A stretch of 64,000 nt of DNA from Okapia johnstoni. Taxonomy: Eukaryota > Chordata > Mammalia > Artiodactyla > Giraffidae. The notes below the pieces were generated by a model. The model did not search any database. It was not told the DNA's origin and was given only the letters and a program-made list of their open reading frames with translations. This document shows positions 11,092 through 22,329 of this stretch, in pieces (position 1 is the first letter of the stretch; the number at the start of each line of letters is the position of its first letter). A program made the translations under genes and the position numbers. The stretch is taken from positions 46,196,001 to 46,260,000 of the forward strand of contig CM044312.1 of the NCBI GenBank assembly GCA_024291935.2. Direction: 5' to 3'.

Positions 11092-11312
11092 AGTTCAGTT
11101 CAGTTCAGTCGCTCGGTAGTGTCCGACTCTTTGCGACCCCATTAACCGCAGCACGCCAGGCCTCCCTGTCCATCACCAACTCTCGGAGTTTACCCAAACC
11201 CATGTCCATCGAGTCAGTGATGCCATCCAACCATCTCATCCTCTGTTGTCCCCTTCTCCTCCTGCCCCCAGTCCTTCCCAGCATCAGGGTCTTTTCCAAT
11301 GAGTCAACTCTT
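11092..11312 (-). mobile_element. BovB 3' fragment, antisense, about 220 bp
   Basis: Antisense BovB tail (cagttcagttcagttcagtc) through the last ORF2 codons to ttttccaatgagtcaactc. It is 5'-truncated at about 11312. Close in sequence to the younger copies in the window. Confidence 0.95.
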
Positions 11313-11654
11313 TTTTTGTCTGCATTGGATCTGGCTGTCCTTGTAAGAGGTTAGATCAGGATGTCTCTTATAGCATGCAGGAAGTAGAAGGCTTTTCAAT
11401 AACAAACAATAGCAAACAGGGTCTATTGATATTTGTAATAAAACAATACTTTAATTTCCATGATTCTGTTCAATGTATGTAGTGGGAGGAGCCAGATAGG
11501 TCATGCTCAAGGTGACAAAATGTGGAGCATGTAGAAAATCAACAGTTCCAGATCCCACAAGGGAGGGAGATCTGATATGTGCTGAAATTAGAGTTAGTCC
11601 TCACTCTCACTCTTTAAAGCTGATTTAATACAGTTACTAAGATAGCAAACATTT
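11313..11654. other. unassigned sequence
   Basis: No repeat or gene recognised. Confidence 0.35.
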
Positions 11655-11795
11655 ACTGAGTGCTTACCATATGCCAGATACTGTCCTAAATGGTTACATG
11701 CATTATTTCATTTAATCCTCTCCATAGTTTATGAAATAAAAACAGTTGTTCTCTCCATTTTACTGATGAGGATACTTAAGTTAGAGGTGGAACAA
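11655..11795 (-). repeat. MIR SINE (old), antisense
   Basis: Antisense MIR order: tactgagtgcttaccatatg, ccagatactgtcctaaat, gcattatttcatttaatcct, ctccattttactgatgagg. Confidence 0.75.
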
Positions 11796-11969
11796 GAATT
11801 GGAATTCTTATTGCTATATATTCTGTTGCCTCTATCGGCAGTAATTGTACAAACACCTGAAGTTGTATATTATTTTACCTGCTGCTCAGTTGTGCACCTG
11901 TTTTTCATCTATTCCTCCACATAATCTTGCTGTTATGAAATAAACAAATAGTTGTTGAATGTTTTGATG

Positions 11970-12135
11970 AGAGATAGACATAATTATTGTTTCTCCTTGG
12001 TGAACTGAGAAAGTGAGGCTCAGAAAAGTCCCAGTAGTTTTCTAAAATGCCTAGTAGCAGAAAATGAGAAACCTGGAATTTGCACCCAGGTCCTGTGATT
12101 CCAACTCAGCAAGCTTGCCCCTGAGTCATAGCCTG
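11970..12135 (-). repeat. probable MIR SINE (old), antisense
   Basis: Carries gaactgagaaagtgaggctc, a decayed middle, then tttgcacccaggtcctgtg and ccaactcagcaagcttgccc, which is the usual order of antisense MIR. Confidence 0.6.
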
Positions 12136-13199
12136 TTATAGATCACCCTGATCTGTATTTTAGGAGAGTGATCTCCAAATATTAATATTTGGGAAAGTTT
12201 TTGAATGGTTAGTTGATTTCTGTAGGCACTTGGTGGTGTCCAATGATAGCAAATAAAACTAGATGCTAGATTTGGTTTGGTCATGATCTCCTCACTCATA
12301 AGAGCAAGAAATAAGTACATAACGGAAAAGAAAGAAGTAAGCATATTTCCTTGCTCAGTATTTGTGCTGCATAAAAAGACCCCTGAAAACTAACTGGATG
12401 AAAGAACCTAATTTTCTAAATTTATCTCTATTTGGAGCGTTGTGCTTATTATGCCATTACTCTTTCGTTTCTGTGTTTAAAACATTTTCCTCTAGTATTA
12501 ACAACATTTATCTCTCATCACTGAAGATAAGTGACCCACGAGAGAGGCAAGAGCAAGATTTGTGGAATCTTGTGAAAGAGAAACATGACAAATATTTCAT
12601 AATAGAAAGATACCAAGAAATGAAATTTTTGGACATCCAGGGGAGGTTGCTATGTTAACAGACATTCACTTTTTTTAAAAAAAAATGTGCTTACAACGAA
12701 TCTAGTGAGATTTTGTAATTATCCTTATTATTAAAAGATTTGAATTACATCCTTACAACTGATGCTGAAACTGCTCAGGGATAGATTTTCAAGATGCTGT
12801 ACTTTATACATAGCACATTCAATTGATTTTTTCATTTTTAGATATTACGGTTTAAATGTTTCTTAAATGCTATGCAGAATACTGAAGATTTCAGCAGACA
12901 GGGATTTTATTCAGCATGGTATATATGCCCCACAATTGGGCTTCCCAGTGGGGCCATACATTTCTGAGAGAAACAATTAGTTTTGAGTAATTAGTTACAG
13001 AAGGTGCAAAAAGGTATCCCAAAATGTCAAGGCAAAGATGCTTGACAATTAAGTGCAAATTATTTAACAAAGATGCCATGTGGTAATACGGTATTTTTGT
13101 AAACAGCATTTTGATGTTTCATGCCATTTGATATTTTTAAGGTACTAGGCATAGTTTCATATGTGTGTATAATACACACACGTACCATTTATTACATTT
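12136..13199. other. unassigned sequence
   Basis: About 1.1 kb of A/T-rich sequence with no recognised element. A nearly perfect 19-bp palindrome (tgtgtgtataatacacaca) lies at 13162-13180. Confidence 0.4.
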
Positions 13200-13790
13200 T
13201 TAAAAAGTTAACTGATATTTTAAATTATAAGAGTAATACATGTTCATGGAAAAAAAATTAAAACTATGTAAAAGACAGAAGATCACAAGGGGGAGAACAA
13301 AAGTCCGCCTCCTTACTTCTTTCAATCCTCAGTTCTACTACCCGGAGGTAAACAACGTTAAAATTTCCTGCCATCAAGGTTCACTGTCATATACACATAT
13401 GTCCTTTTAAAACTCCATACAAATGCTCATAATACTGTTCTACAATTTGCCTTCTTTAGTAAACAATGTCTTAAACTACATCTTTGTACATCGGTCCATG
13501 AAGACCACTTTCATTCTTTTTGATGCTGCTTTACATACCATTTTAAGAATGTGCTTGTATTTACTAACCAAATTGATGGACATTTTGGCAGTTTCTAGTT
13601 TTTCTTTTCTTTCCTTTTGCAAACCTATGCATAAGAATGTTCTTTACATCATTACCTATCCATGCATGTGCAAGTATAATGCTGGATGGTTGAGTGATTT
13701 CCTAGACATGGAATCTCTGGGTCAAAGGACACGTACGTTTTTAATGAACTACTTTTATACATTTAAGAAAATATGTGCATAAGGTAAAAA
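13200..13790 (-). mobile_element. old L1M-type 3' region, antisense
   Basis: Antisense 3' sequence of an ancient L1: gagtaatacatgttcatgg, aacaatgtcttaaactac, aattgatggacattttgg, tttccttttgcaaacc, gaatctctgggtcaaagg. The ORF at 13423-13782 is a chance reading of this antisense LINE. Confidence 0.65.
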
Positions 13791-14175
13791 AAATCAATCA
13801 GTACAGAAAGTAAAAAGCATAAATTCCCTTCTCAAGCTCTGACTTCCCCACCAATGATGCTTAACAGTTTCTCAGTATCCTCATAACTTTAAAGTAATAC
13901 ATATTTTATGTAGGTGCCTTTAAAAAATACAAGTGGGATGATTCAATATGGGATATGTTCACTTTACATTTGCTAGGTGCTGTGAAATTGCTTTTCAAAC
14001 AAGATGACGTCTGTTACATTCCCATCAAAAGTTTGTAAGGGTGCCTCTCCACCTCCACTATCCTTGACAGCAACCTTGGATAGTATCACACTTTTCATAT
14101 TTTGCCAATATGATAGATTAAAATGGCATTAAAAACATTTAAATTTGTATTTATTCATTTATGAGTGAGGTGGAG
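13791..14175 (-). mobile_element. second old L1M-type piece, antisense
   Basis: Repeats L1M-type 3' text in antisense: gctgtgaaattgcttttc, acattcccatcaaaagtttg, taagggtgcctctccacc, ttgccaatatgatagatt, aaaatggcattaaaaac. It may belong to the same insertion as 13200-13790 or be a separate one. Confidence 0.6.
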
Positions 14176-15291
14176 CCACATCTGGTTGACTTCCTTACTG
14201 ATTTCTGTCCTGTGGCACTCATAATTACATACACTTGTCTCTACCATTACTTGAAGCAAGATATCCACTCTGTTCCTTGGTAAGATGCTGGTTTCCCCCA
14301 ACCCCCAAAACAAGACCTTTAGATGAGACCTCTGTGCATTCCCCTTTCTCTGTTTCCTTCCTCTTTCAGATGAAACCTTTGAAATATTGTCTTCCCTCTC
14401 TGTCCCTCTTCTGTTCTTATCTGCTAGGTTAGGCTGAGGCATTTAGTAATTTTAGTTCTAGACTATCATTTCTTCAGACGGAATATGGGAGGTGGTACAT
14501 TCTTTGAATCCTTTCATATGTATAAATATTAATATCAACCTTTCACCTCAACAGGTGAATGACATCTTGAAAGACTACAGCATTCTTAGGTTGTGGCTTC
14601 CGTTTTCTCAAATACCTGTAATGTTAGTTCAGCTTCCTGTCTTGGGGATAAGTCCAGGGTCAGTCTGTCTCTTTTGTGAGTTACTTATTCTGTCTAGAAG
14701 CTGTTAAGCTTTTGTTTTTATACTTGGAGTTCAGGAATTTTACAGTGATTTTCCTAGGGGTGTGTCCTCCATCACTGAACTTGCTGGTAACTTGGCGTGG
14801 CCTTTTAATCTGAGACTAAGGAACGGTTCTCCATTTGTTTAATTATCATCACTCCCCCCATGTCTTATCTGCCCCCACCTTTAAAACTCCTATTGTTCAC
14901 ATAATAGATACCCTCTTGGCCTTTTTCTTCTTAATTTCTACCGCTTTGTATTTTGGTTCTGTTCTTTGATATTCTACCATTTGGCCTCTAATTCATACTT
15001 TTGTGGTAACCAACCATCCTCTTCTTTAATTTGTCTACTAATTTTTTAAGTGGAAAAATTAGTCTCATTTCCAGAAAATTATTTTGTGCTGTAACTGAAT
15101 CTCCTTAAGTACTGTTATTAATTTTTAGGTAGAATTAAATAAGAGACTATCTAGATAGACCCTTACTTTTGCTGAGACCCAGTGAAGGTTCCTAGATCTT
15201 CTCATGGTCACAGTGCAGATAAAATCTTGGCCACTTAACCTCCGGTCTACTTTCTTCTCTCTCTTTCTTCTTGTGTTATTCACAAAAAACA
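14176..15291. other. unassigned sequence
   Basis: About 1.1 kb with no recognised element or coding signal. Confidence 0.35.
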
Positions 15292-15662
15292 TTTTTGGTG
15301 GGGCAGGGGGCAGGGCATGCGGCTGGGTGAAGGGTGTGCAGCCTGCAGGATCCCAGTTCCCTGCCTGTGTGCTAAGTTGCTGCAATTGTGTCCGATTCTT
15401 TGCGACCCTATGAATCATAGCCCGTCAGGCTCCTCTGTCCATGGGATTCTCCAGGCAAGAATACTGGTGTGGATTGCAATGCCCTGCTCCATGGATCTTC
15501 CCAACCCAGGGATGGAACTCACCTCTCTTACGTTTCCGGCATTGGCAGGCAGGTTCTTTACCACTAGCACCACCTGAGTTAGTTCCCTGACCAGGGATCA
15601 AACCCCCGCCCCTTGGCTTGGAAGCTCAGATTATTAACCACTGGACCACCAGGGGCGTCCCC
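15292..15662 (-). mobile_element. CHR-type SINE, antisense, split by Bov-tA
   Basis: Outer halves at about 15292-15354 (gcatgcggctgggtgaagg, then tgcaggatcccagttccctg) and 15581-15662 (agttccctgaccagggatc to ccactggaccaccaggg) together make one antisense CHR SINE. It is interrupted at agttccctg by a Bov-tA. Confidence 0.85.
15364..15580 (-). mobile_element. Bov-tA SINE inserted in CHR SINE
   Basis: Antisense Bov-tA from gctaagttgctgcaattgtg to actagcaccacctgag. The 9-mer agttccctg occurs at 15355-15363 and 15581-15589, a perfect target duplication inside the older CHR SINE. Confidence 0.95.
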
Positions 15663-16240
15663 ACAAGAAACAGTTTTGATTATGTCCAAATAAATCCTGT
15701 TCTGAAGATCAGAAGGTAAAACATTTGTTTCTGTTGCTATTTATAAAAGCACGTAGGATAGTATTTTTAAGTTCATGGACAGATAGTGGAAGTAGTCACA
15801 TGGATTTGTGCTGTGATAATAACCCTGGAAAGGACTACCACCAGGAAGTTTCTACCACCAGGAAGAGTATCTTCAGGTACTCTTTCCTAAATGTCACCAA
15901 ATTTCTTTCCAATATGACTCATAGCTGTGACTCAGAATTGTCTCTGTTCCCTCCAGTAATGATTTGAACTGTATCACATGGCAGGTGAATGAAAAAGACA
16001 CAAGTTTATGGGGCAATTATTCTTAAAAGGCTCCTCACTCAAACTAGTTTGCATGGCTTTCCTGTCAGCCTGCTAATAATAACTGTGTATGAAAGTTATA
16101 CAAGGCAGAGTAGAAGTAGGGTGTGGTAAAGATTATTGAATGATGGGCAGGGACTGTTTTTTTCAATGGAGAAGAATGAACATGCTTGTTCTGGGTCCTT
16201 TTCCAGATACATGTCTGTCTCCTGAATTATTGTTAAACTA

Positions 16241-16242
<2 letters not shown>
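15663..16242. other. unassigned sequence
   Basis: No repeat or gene recognised. Includes a short local duplication ctaccaccaggaag near 15835-15865. Confidence 0.35.
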
Positions 16243-16272
<30 letters not shown>

Positions 16273-16273
16273 T
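16243..16273 (+). repeat. (ATT)n microsatellite
   Basis: About ten uninterrupted ATT units. Confidence 0.95.
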
Positions 16274-16576
16274 TTAGCATCTTGAGTGCTTATTTTATTT
16301 TTGTTATTTGATACCAAGGTACGGAGGAAAGATTTAAGAAATTTCTCATGCTGTTTATTTAATAAAGAGAAAACTGAAGCATTAAAAAGGTATCATGTAG
16401 TGTCTCTTGGAGCCAAGAAGGAAAACAAACCACTTACTTTTGCGATATTATGTCCTCTCTTAGTTTCTGAAGCTCTTTATGCAAGAGGTAGAACATGTAC
16501 TCTTTTTATAACCTCTAAACTCAAGTTGCCACAGTCCCCTCCTACTCAGATTTACTGATGTTTTCAACTCTTCTTT
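16274..16576. other. unassigned sequence
   Basis: No element recognised; the ORF at 16286-16558 has no recognisable domain. Confidence 0.35.
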
Positions 16577-16591
16577 CTCTTTGCTATTTTT

Positions 16592-16725
16592 TTTTTTAGA
16601 TTTTTTTATTTTATTTTTTGGGACACACAGCATGTGGGATCTTAGTTCCCCAACCAGGGATTGAACCCATGCTCCCTCCATTGGGAGTTCAGAGTCTTAA
16701 CCACTGGACCACCAGGGAATCCCCC
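16592..16725 (-). mobile_element. CHR-type SINE, antisense, perfect 15-bp TSD
   Basis: T-rich tail, then gacacacagcatgtgggatc, cttagttccccaaccaggg, and ccactggaccaccagggaat at the 5' side. The 15-mer ctctttgctattttt is at 16577-16591 and 16726-16740, giving exact insertion boundaries. Confidence 0.95.
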
Positions 16726-16740
16726 CTCTTTGCTATTTTT

Positions 16741-17423
16741 ATGACATCTGATGAAGAGGAATTCTTTCCTTCTCCTCCTAAAGCCAACTTGTTCAGGCTT
16801 TCTGATCTAGAAACAACAAAGTGCCTTTATTATTTAAGCCATTAATAGGGAGCTAAATTGCTACCTGCAGCTGAAAGCATTTTTACTAACCCAGAGGCTC
16901 TTGTAAGGTATAGGTGAGAGCTGGTTATTTGGACTAGAGTGTTAGTGCTGAGTACCAACTTCATGCAGATTACTTCATGTTCAGCTCTTATCTATCCTTC
17001 TTTCTCCCTCTTACTCTCTCTTATACTCTCTTGATTGGCAGCTCCATTTGCTTGCAGTTTTCTCATGTCTAAACATTCCAAGAGCCTTTAGTTTCCAACC
17101 ACTAATTGATATGTTCTCCATCCAATCTTCCCATAATTGTTGCAGCAATACCAAGGTCACCTTCCACAGCCCCATTCAAGAGCTGACTCGATCCTGACAG
17201 TCACTGTGAACAAACCTAAAATGATTCAGCCTGGCATTCAAGATTTTTTGCCAGAGGAACCCGTTCTCCTTGTACAATCTCATGGACTTCTTACTCTTGA
17301 AACATACTCTTTGCTTCAACTTCTGGTTTGTATGCAGTTGAAATTAGACTATATATATATTCTAAACCCCATTATATATTGTTGTTTTTTTAAATGGTAA
17401 TAATCATTGTAACTGGTTAAGTT
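16741..17423. other. unassigned sequence
   Basis: No repeat or gene recognised. Confidence 0.35.
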
Positions 17424-17562
17424 TTTAAAATATTTATTTCTTTCTGTGCTGGGTTTTAGTTGCAGGATGCTGGATCCAGTTCCCCGATCAGGGATTGAAT
17501 CCAGGCCCCCTGCAATGGGAGCACAGAGTCAACCACAGCCTCTGGACCACCAGGGAAATCCC
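17424..17562 (-). mobile_element. CHR-type SINE, antisense
   Basis: Antisense CHR: gtgctgggttttagttgcag, ccgatcagggattgaatcc, then ctggaccaccagggaaatcc. More diverged than the 16.6 kb copy. Confidence 0.85.
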
Positions 17563-17754
17563 ACAGTTGCTTATTTGATCTCTGATAGTTCCATTTCTCT
17601 TTGGCTTGTCTCTCCAACCAGATTTCAGACTTCCCAAGTGCATGAGCAAGCAATATATTCTTCTGACATTTTTTTTTTTTTGCTCACTGACACAGTCCAC
17701 ATTTACCTCTCTGTCTACTTCCCTCACCGCCATCCCAAAGCTACTCTCTCCCAT

Positions 17755-17935
17755 GCACTAACCAACCACTTCACTGCCAGATCAAAGATTTCTTTCAGTC
17801 CATTTCCTATTTAGTCTTCTCCTTGCTTTACTCTGAGCTCCTTGAGGAGAGAAATCGTGTCTTCCTCCTCATCGTATATCCACTCTCCATCAGAGTGCAG
17901 GCATATAACAAGATTTCAACATTAGGAAAATGCAA
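17755..17935 (+). repeat. possible L2 LINE 3' fragment
   Basis: Contains tgagctccttgaggagagaa and the cttcctcctcat block that resemble the L2 3'UTR stretch around tgtaagctccttgagg. Tentative. Confidence 0.45.
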
Positions 17936-18091
17936 TAGGTGATTAATTGATACTTGTCTAATAAATTTCCAAATGAAACAATGAGAATCTTGCATTAAAT
18001 CTATATGTATCTGGCTCCATATAATCCCCCATATCCTTTGATTTCACTCTTACATTCACAAAATCTAAGTTCTAATAAACACCTTTTTCTT

Positions 18092-18378
18092 GTTTTTTAC
18101 CACAAAAATTCCAACATGTTCCCTATTATGGTGTTGTATTTGACAACCTTCCTAATTAGCATTACATTTTAAATGCTTTTAAAATGCCCCATTACATATT
18201 TGTCCAATAGTCCATGACAATTCAGATATGTAATTGCTGTTATGGATTACCTGGTTACCATCATTAAATAATTAGAGAGACTTAAACATGTGTAATGCTA
18301 ATTAGGAAAGTTATCAACTATGGGCAGTTAAGATAATAGGGAACATGATGGTTTTGTTTTGGAACTGCAGTAAAAAAC
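18092..18378. repeat. 287-bp imperfect palindrome
   Basis: Nested inverted pairs: gttttttac 18092-18100 with 18370-18378; 15 bp 18115-18129 with 18333-18347; 18 bp 18149-18166 with 18291-18308; 9 bp 18191-18199 with 18226-18234. All four are exact. This suggests an old palindromic DNA transposon (MITE-like) or a structured element. I do not recognise the family. Confidence 0.8.
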
Positions 18379-19059
18379 ATGGCTACAAGGTTACAGGCGA
18401 TGCTTCTGTGAATTTAGTGCCCTCAGAAGCAAGGAATCATTTTATAATGAAAAATTCAGCACAGCAGAAAGTGACTTCATGAATTGTGCTTTTTTTTTTT
18501 TTTTAATTTTTGTCACTCTGTTAATAACTGACCATGACTGCCAAAACATTTCTCCTGGAGTGTACCAGGGGAGCACAAGAGGCCAAGCCATGAGCAACAC
18601 ATGGCCAGAGAGGGCCACTTTTCTGCCCTTGAAGGATTCCTGCCAAATCAGCATCACTCTGCTTCTAGCCTTGCTATCGTAGCCCTAAAATCTATTAGGC
18701 CTCTATTCAACATGTTCTATTAAGTTATTAAGTGATTGCTTTTTTTTTTCTTTCCTTACTGAAAAAATTGATGAGTGCCTTATTAAGAAATCATCCAAGA
18801 TTGCCCCCAATTCTCACAAAGGCTACTTGACCCTGACTATTGTTTTAAGCAGTTCCTAGAATCTTGGCGAGTTATTGTAGCATAAAAGCAAGGTAGATTC
18901 TCTGAAGGAACACAACATGGCTTGGGAACATTTCATTTTTAAAGAATTAATATCTCACTATTCCTTAGTGGTAAGAAGTAGGTTTGGTAGAGTGGTGAGG
19001 AAGTAAACTAGCTGTTTAAATGTCATTTCAGAAACATATATGAAACGATATGCAAAATT
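18379..19059. other. unassigned, with T15 run
   Basis: No element recognised. A T15 run is at 18490-18504. Confidence 0.4.
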
Positions 19060-19286
19060 TGCATGTGGGTGCTAAGTCGCTTCAAGTTGTGTCCAACTCT
19101 TTGCAACCCTATGGACTGTAGCTTTCCAGGCTCCTCTGTCCATGGGGATTTTCCAGGTGAGAATACCAGAGTGGGTTGCCAGGCCCTCCTCCAGGGGATC
19201 TTCCTGACCCAGGAATCAAACCCGTGTCTCTTATGTCTCCTGCATTGGCAGGCAGGTTCTTTATCACTAGTACCACCTTCTTAGGA
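19060..19286 (-). mobile_element. Bov-tA SINE, antisense
   Basis: From gtgctaagtcgcttcaag through ttgcaaccctatggactg and ccaggggatcttcctgacc to ttctttatcactagtacc. Confidence 0.95.
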
Positions 19287-19794
19287 AGAGGACTAGCACT
19301 TTCATCAGATTTTATACACGAGCCTTTTGGTCAGCTGTGAAATAAATGCACATTACAAGCCAGGTACCAAGAAACAGTACTGTGTAAGAGACTTACAGTG
19401 TTCTATGCTTAATAGTAGCCAAAAAAAAAAAGAAAGCTAAAATCAATGGTGAAGCAAACACTCCCTTACAGCACTTTTCATAATTATATGGCAAAGAGCT
19501 GTGGAGATGTCAGCCCCAGCTCATCATTGTCCATTGGAGGCCTGTTGGCTCCCTCGAGCTCTCTGGAGTCTTGGGAAAATAGAGAAGAGGGCGGGGTTTA
19601 TGCCTGTTTACCACAGAACATTCCAGAGTCACACTGCCGCCTTAGGAATCAGGCAATCAGGATTTGTTTTATAAAGCCAAACTTTTAGGTGGGTTTGAGG
19701 TACATCTTGCTGAAACAGGAGTAGCTGACCTCTGAGATGATTGGGGAGCAAGTCATGTCAGCAGTTCAAGTAGACACATGAGAAGAAAAGTAAC
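19287..19794. other. unassigned sequence
   Basis: No element recognised; an A11 run is near 19421. Confidence 0.35.
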
Positions 19795-20007
19795 TGAAAA
19801 TCGCTCAGTCATGTCCAGCTCTTTTCGACTCTATGAATTGTGGCCTGTCAGGCTCAACTGTCCATGGAATCCTCCAAGCAAGCATACTGGAGTGGGTTGC
19901 CATGCCCTCCTCCAGGGGATCTTCCCAACCCAGGGATTAAACCCATGTCTCATGTCTCGTGCATTGGCAGGCATGTTCTTTACCACTGACGCCACCTGGG
20001 AAGCCCA
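19795..20007 (-). mobile_element. Bov-tA SINE, antisense
   Basis: Antisense Bov-tA from aatcgctcagtcatgtcc through ggagtgggttgccatgcc to cgccacctgggaagccc. Confidence 0.95.
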
Positions 20008-20252
20008 ATATAGACCACACCTGTGCTCTATTTGCCCTTTTCCCTCTCAATCCAGTCATAATTGGGAACCCAAACTGCCTCTTCAGTCACTTGAGTTTAT
20101 CATTTGATTTTATTCAGTCTTGATATCAGGGCCTGAAAAATTTCTGACTTCTTCACACATGGAATTCAGAAGGTGATCAGCAAGGTAAGAATGATAGATT
20201 TAGCAGATATTTTCTCTTTCAGATGAAGTAAAAGTATCTTCATATATTCTGT

Positions 20253-21110
20253 CAGTTCAGTCACTCAGTCATGTCTGACTCTTTGTGACCCCATGAACCA
20301 CAACACGCCAGGCCTCCCTGTCCATCACCAACTCCCGGAGTCTACCCAAACCCATGTCCATTGAGTTGGTGATGCCATCCAATCATCTCATCCTCTCTTG
20401 TCCCCTTCTCCTCCGGCCCTCAATCTTTCCCAGCATCAGGGTCTTTTCCAATGAGTCGGTTCTTCGTATCAGGTGGCCAAAGTATTGGAGTTTCAGCTTC
20501 AACATCAGTCCTTCCAATGAACACCCAGGACTGATCTCCTTTAGGATGCACTGGTTGGATCTCCTTGCAGTCCAAGGGACTCCCAAGAGTCTTCTCCAAC
20601 ACCACAGTTCAAAAGCATCAATTCCTCAGCACTCAGCCTTCTTTATAGTCCAACTCTCACATCCATACATGACCACTGGAAAAACCATAGCCTTGACTAG
20701 ATAGACCTTTGGTGGCAAAGTAATGTCTCTACTTTTTAATATGCTGTCTAGGTTGGTCATAACTTTCCTTCCAAGGATTAAGTGTCTTTTAATTTCATGG
20801 CTGCAGTCACCATCTGCAGTGATTTTGGAGAGCAAAAAAATAAAGTCAGCTACTGTTTCCACTGTTTCCCCATCTATTTGCCATGAAGTGATGGGACCAG
20901 ATGCCATGATCTTCGTTTTCTGAATGTTGAGCTTTAAGCCAACTTTTTCACTCTCCTCTTTCCCTTTCATCAAGAGGCTCTTTAGTTCTTCTTAACTTTC
21001 TGCCATAAGGGTGGTGTCATCTGCATATCTGAGGTTATTGATATTTCTTCCAGCAATCTTGATTCCAGCTTGTGCTTCCTTCAGCCCAGCTTTTCTCATG
21101 ATGTACTCTG
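20253..21110 (-). mobile_element. BovB LINE, 5'-truncated, antisense, perfect 12-bp TSD
   Basis: Antisense BovB from the 3' tail (cagttcagtcactcagtc) to the segment encoding the NLRYADD region and just beyond. The 12-mer catatattctgt is at 20241-20252 and 21111-21122; because BovB itself reads catat there, the exact 5' edge may shift by a few bases. ORF2 fragments on the minus strand (20626-20973 and 20383-20586) are broken by stops and frame changes, so the copy is dead. Motif C text is present but not in frame with the downstream part. Confidence 0.95.
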
Positions 21111-21122
21111 CATATATTCTGT

Positions 21123-21365
21123 ATTTTCCTTCAGTTGAATGCCTGTTTAGGTGTGGCTGGACAGGTCTATCCTACTCTATTCAAGTTGGTAGCTATTTTC
21201 ATTCTTCTATTCTCTTAATTTGACAAATGTTTGTGGCATGCTGCTGTGCTGTGTGTGTGGTGGTGGGCTGTGTGCTGTGAAAGAAGCAATGGGGGACTGC
21301 ATATGGCCTGTGCCCTGGGGCCATTGGAGAAGGAAGTCTTATTATGGGAAATTTAATAATGTAAG
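21123..21365. other. unassigned, GT/GGT-rich patch
   Basis: Short interval; a G/T-rich patch of tgtgctgtg-type repeats spans about 21238-21280. Confidence 0.4.
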
Positions 21366-21633
21366 CTGCTGCTGCTGCTAAGTCACTTCAGTCGTGTCCG
21401 ACTCTGTGCGACTCCATAGACGGCAGCCCACCAGGCTCCCCCATCCCTGGGATTCTCCAGGCAAGAACACTGGAGTGGGTTGCCATTTCCTTCTCCAATG
21501 CATGAAAGGGAAAAGTGAAAGTGAAGTCGCTCAGCCGTGTCTGACTCTTCATGACCCATGGACTGCAGCCTACCAGTCTCTCCGTCCTTGGGATTTTCCA
21601 GGCAAGAGTACTGGAGTGGGGGGCCATTGCCTG
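21366..21633 (-). mobile_element. Bov-A2 SINE, antisense
   Basis: Begins with (GCT)n, the antisense of the AGC tail, then two Bov-A units (tcagtcgtgtccgactctg and tcagccgtgtctgactctt) joined by the ttctccaatgcatgaaaggg linker. Nearly full length. Confidence 0.95.
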
Positions 21634-21994
21634 AATACCAATTCAAGGCCATGTTAAGGGAGGCCTCACAGGCTATGATCATGATATTTCCCTGCATGAG
21701 GTGAGACTTGAGCTGAGTCTTGAAGAAGGGCAGCAAGGAAGCAAGGAGGACATCTCCAAGTGGAAAAATTGGTGTAAACAAAGGTTTGGGTTTAAGGAAT
21801 ACTGTGTGTGCATGCGTGTGTATATATGTGTGTGCGTATAAGGTCATGTGTTTAAAGCAGAGGAAGATAAAACTAGAAAGGTAGACTAGAAACAGATCAT
21901 AGGAGACTTGAAATTTTGAGGGTACTTAAAACTTGATCCGGTAGATAATGGAAATTATTAGAAAGGTTATTGATGGGTTGAAAGAGGGAATCTG
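21634..21994. other. unassigned, with TG-rich patch
   Basis: A tgtgtgtgcatgcgtgtg patch lies at about 21802-21840; otherwise nothing recognised. Confidence 0.4.
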
Positions 21995-22120
21995 ACATTT
22001 ATAAAAGCATCTATGATGTGCCAGGCTCTGTGTGGGTCCTTTATTTACATCAACAATTTAATCTTAAAATAACCTCTCCTGGAAGCATCCTTATTTTTCA
22101 GTTGGAAAAAACTAATTAAA
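21995..22120 (-). repeat. MIR SINE (old), antisense
   Basis: Order: gatgtgccaggctctgtg, ttacatcaacaatttaatct, ccttatttttcagttgg. Ancient and short. Confidence 0.6.
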
Positions 22121-22329
22121 AATATTTTTATTAAGGACATTATGTACCTCCTGATAAAAGTACAAAAATCATTTATAGAATATTCTTGCCCCAAATAGAA
22201 TTTCTATGTGATCAAAAACACCACTAATAATTTATAGGACATACAGAAAACAGAGGATCATGTGAAATGATACTTGAGATGCAAACAACAGAATCCAGAA
22301 TCTGAGAAATGGCAGAATTGAAGAGGAGT

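Noticed and set aside
21383..21847. 154-codon minus-strand ORF
   Set aside because: Reads through Bov-A2 and an adjacent TG-rich patch; SINE translation.
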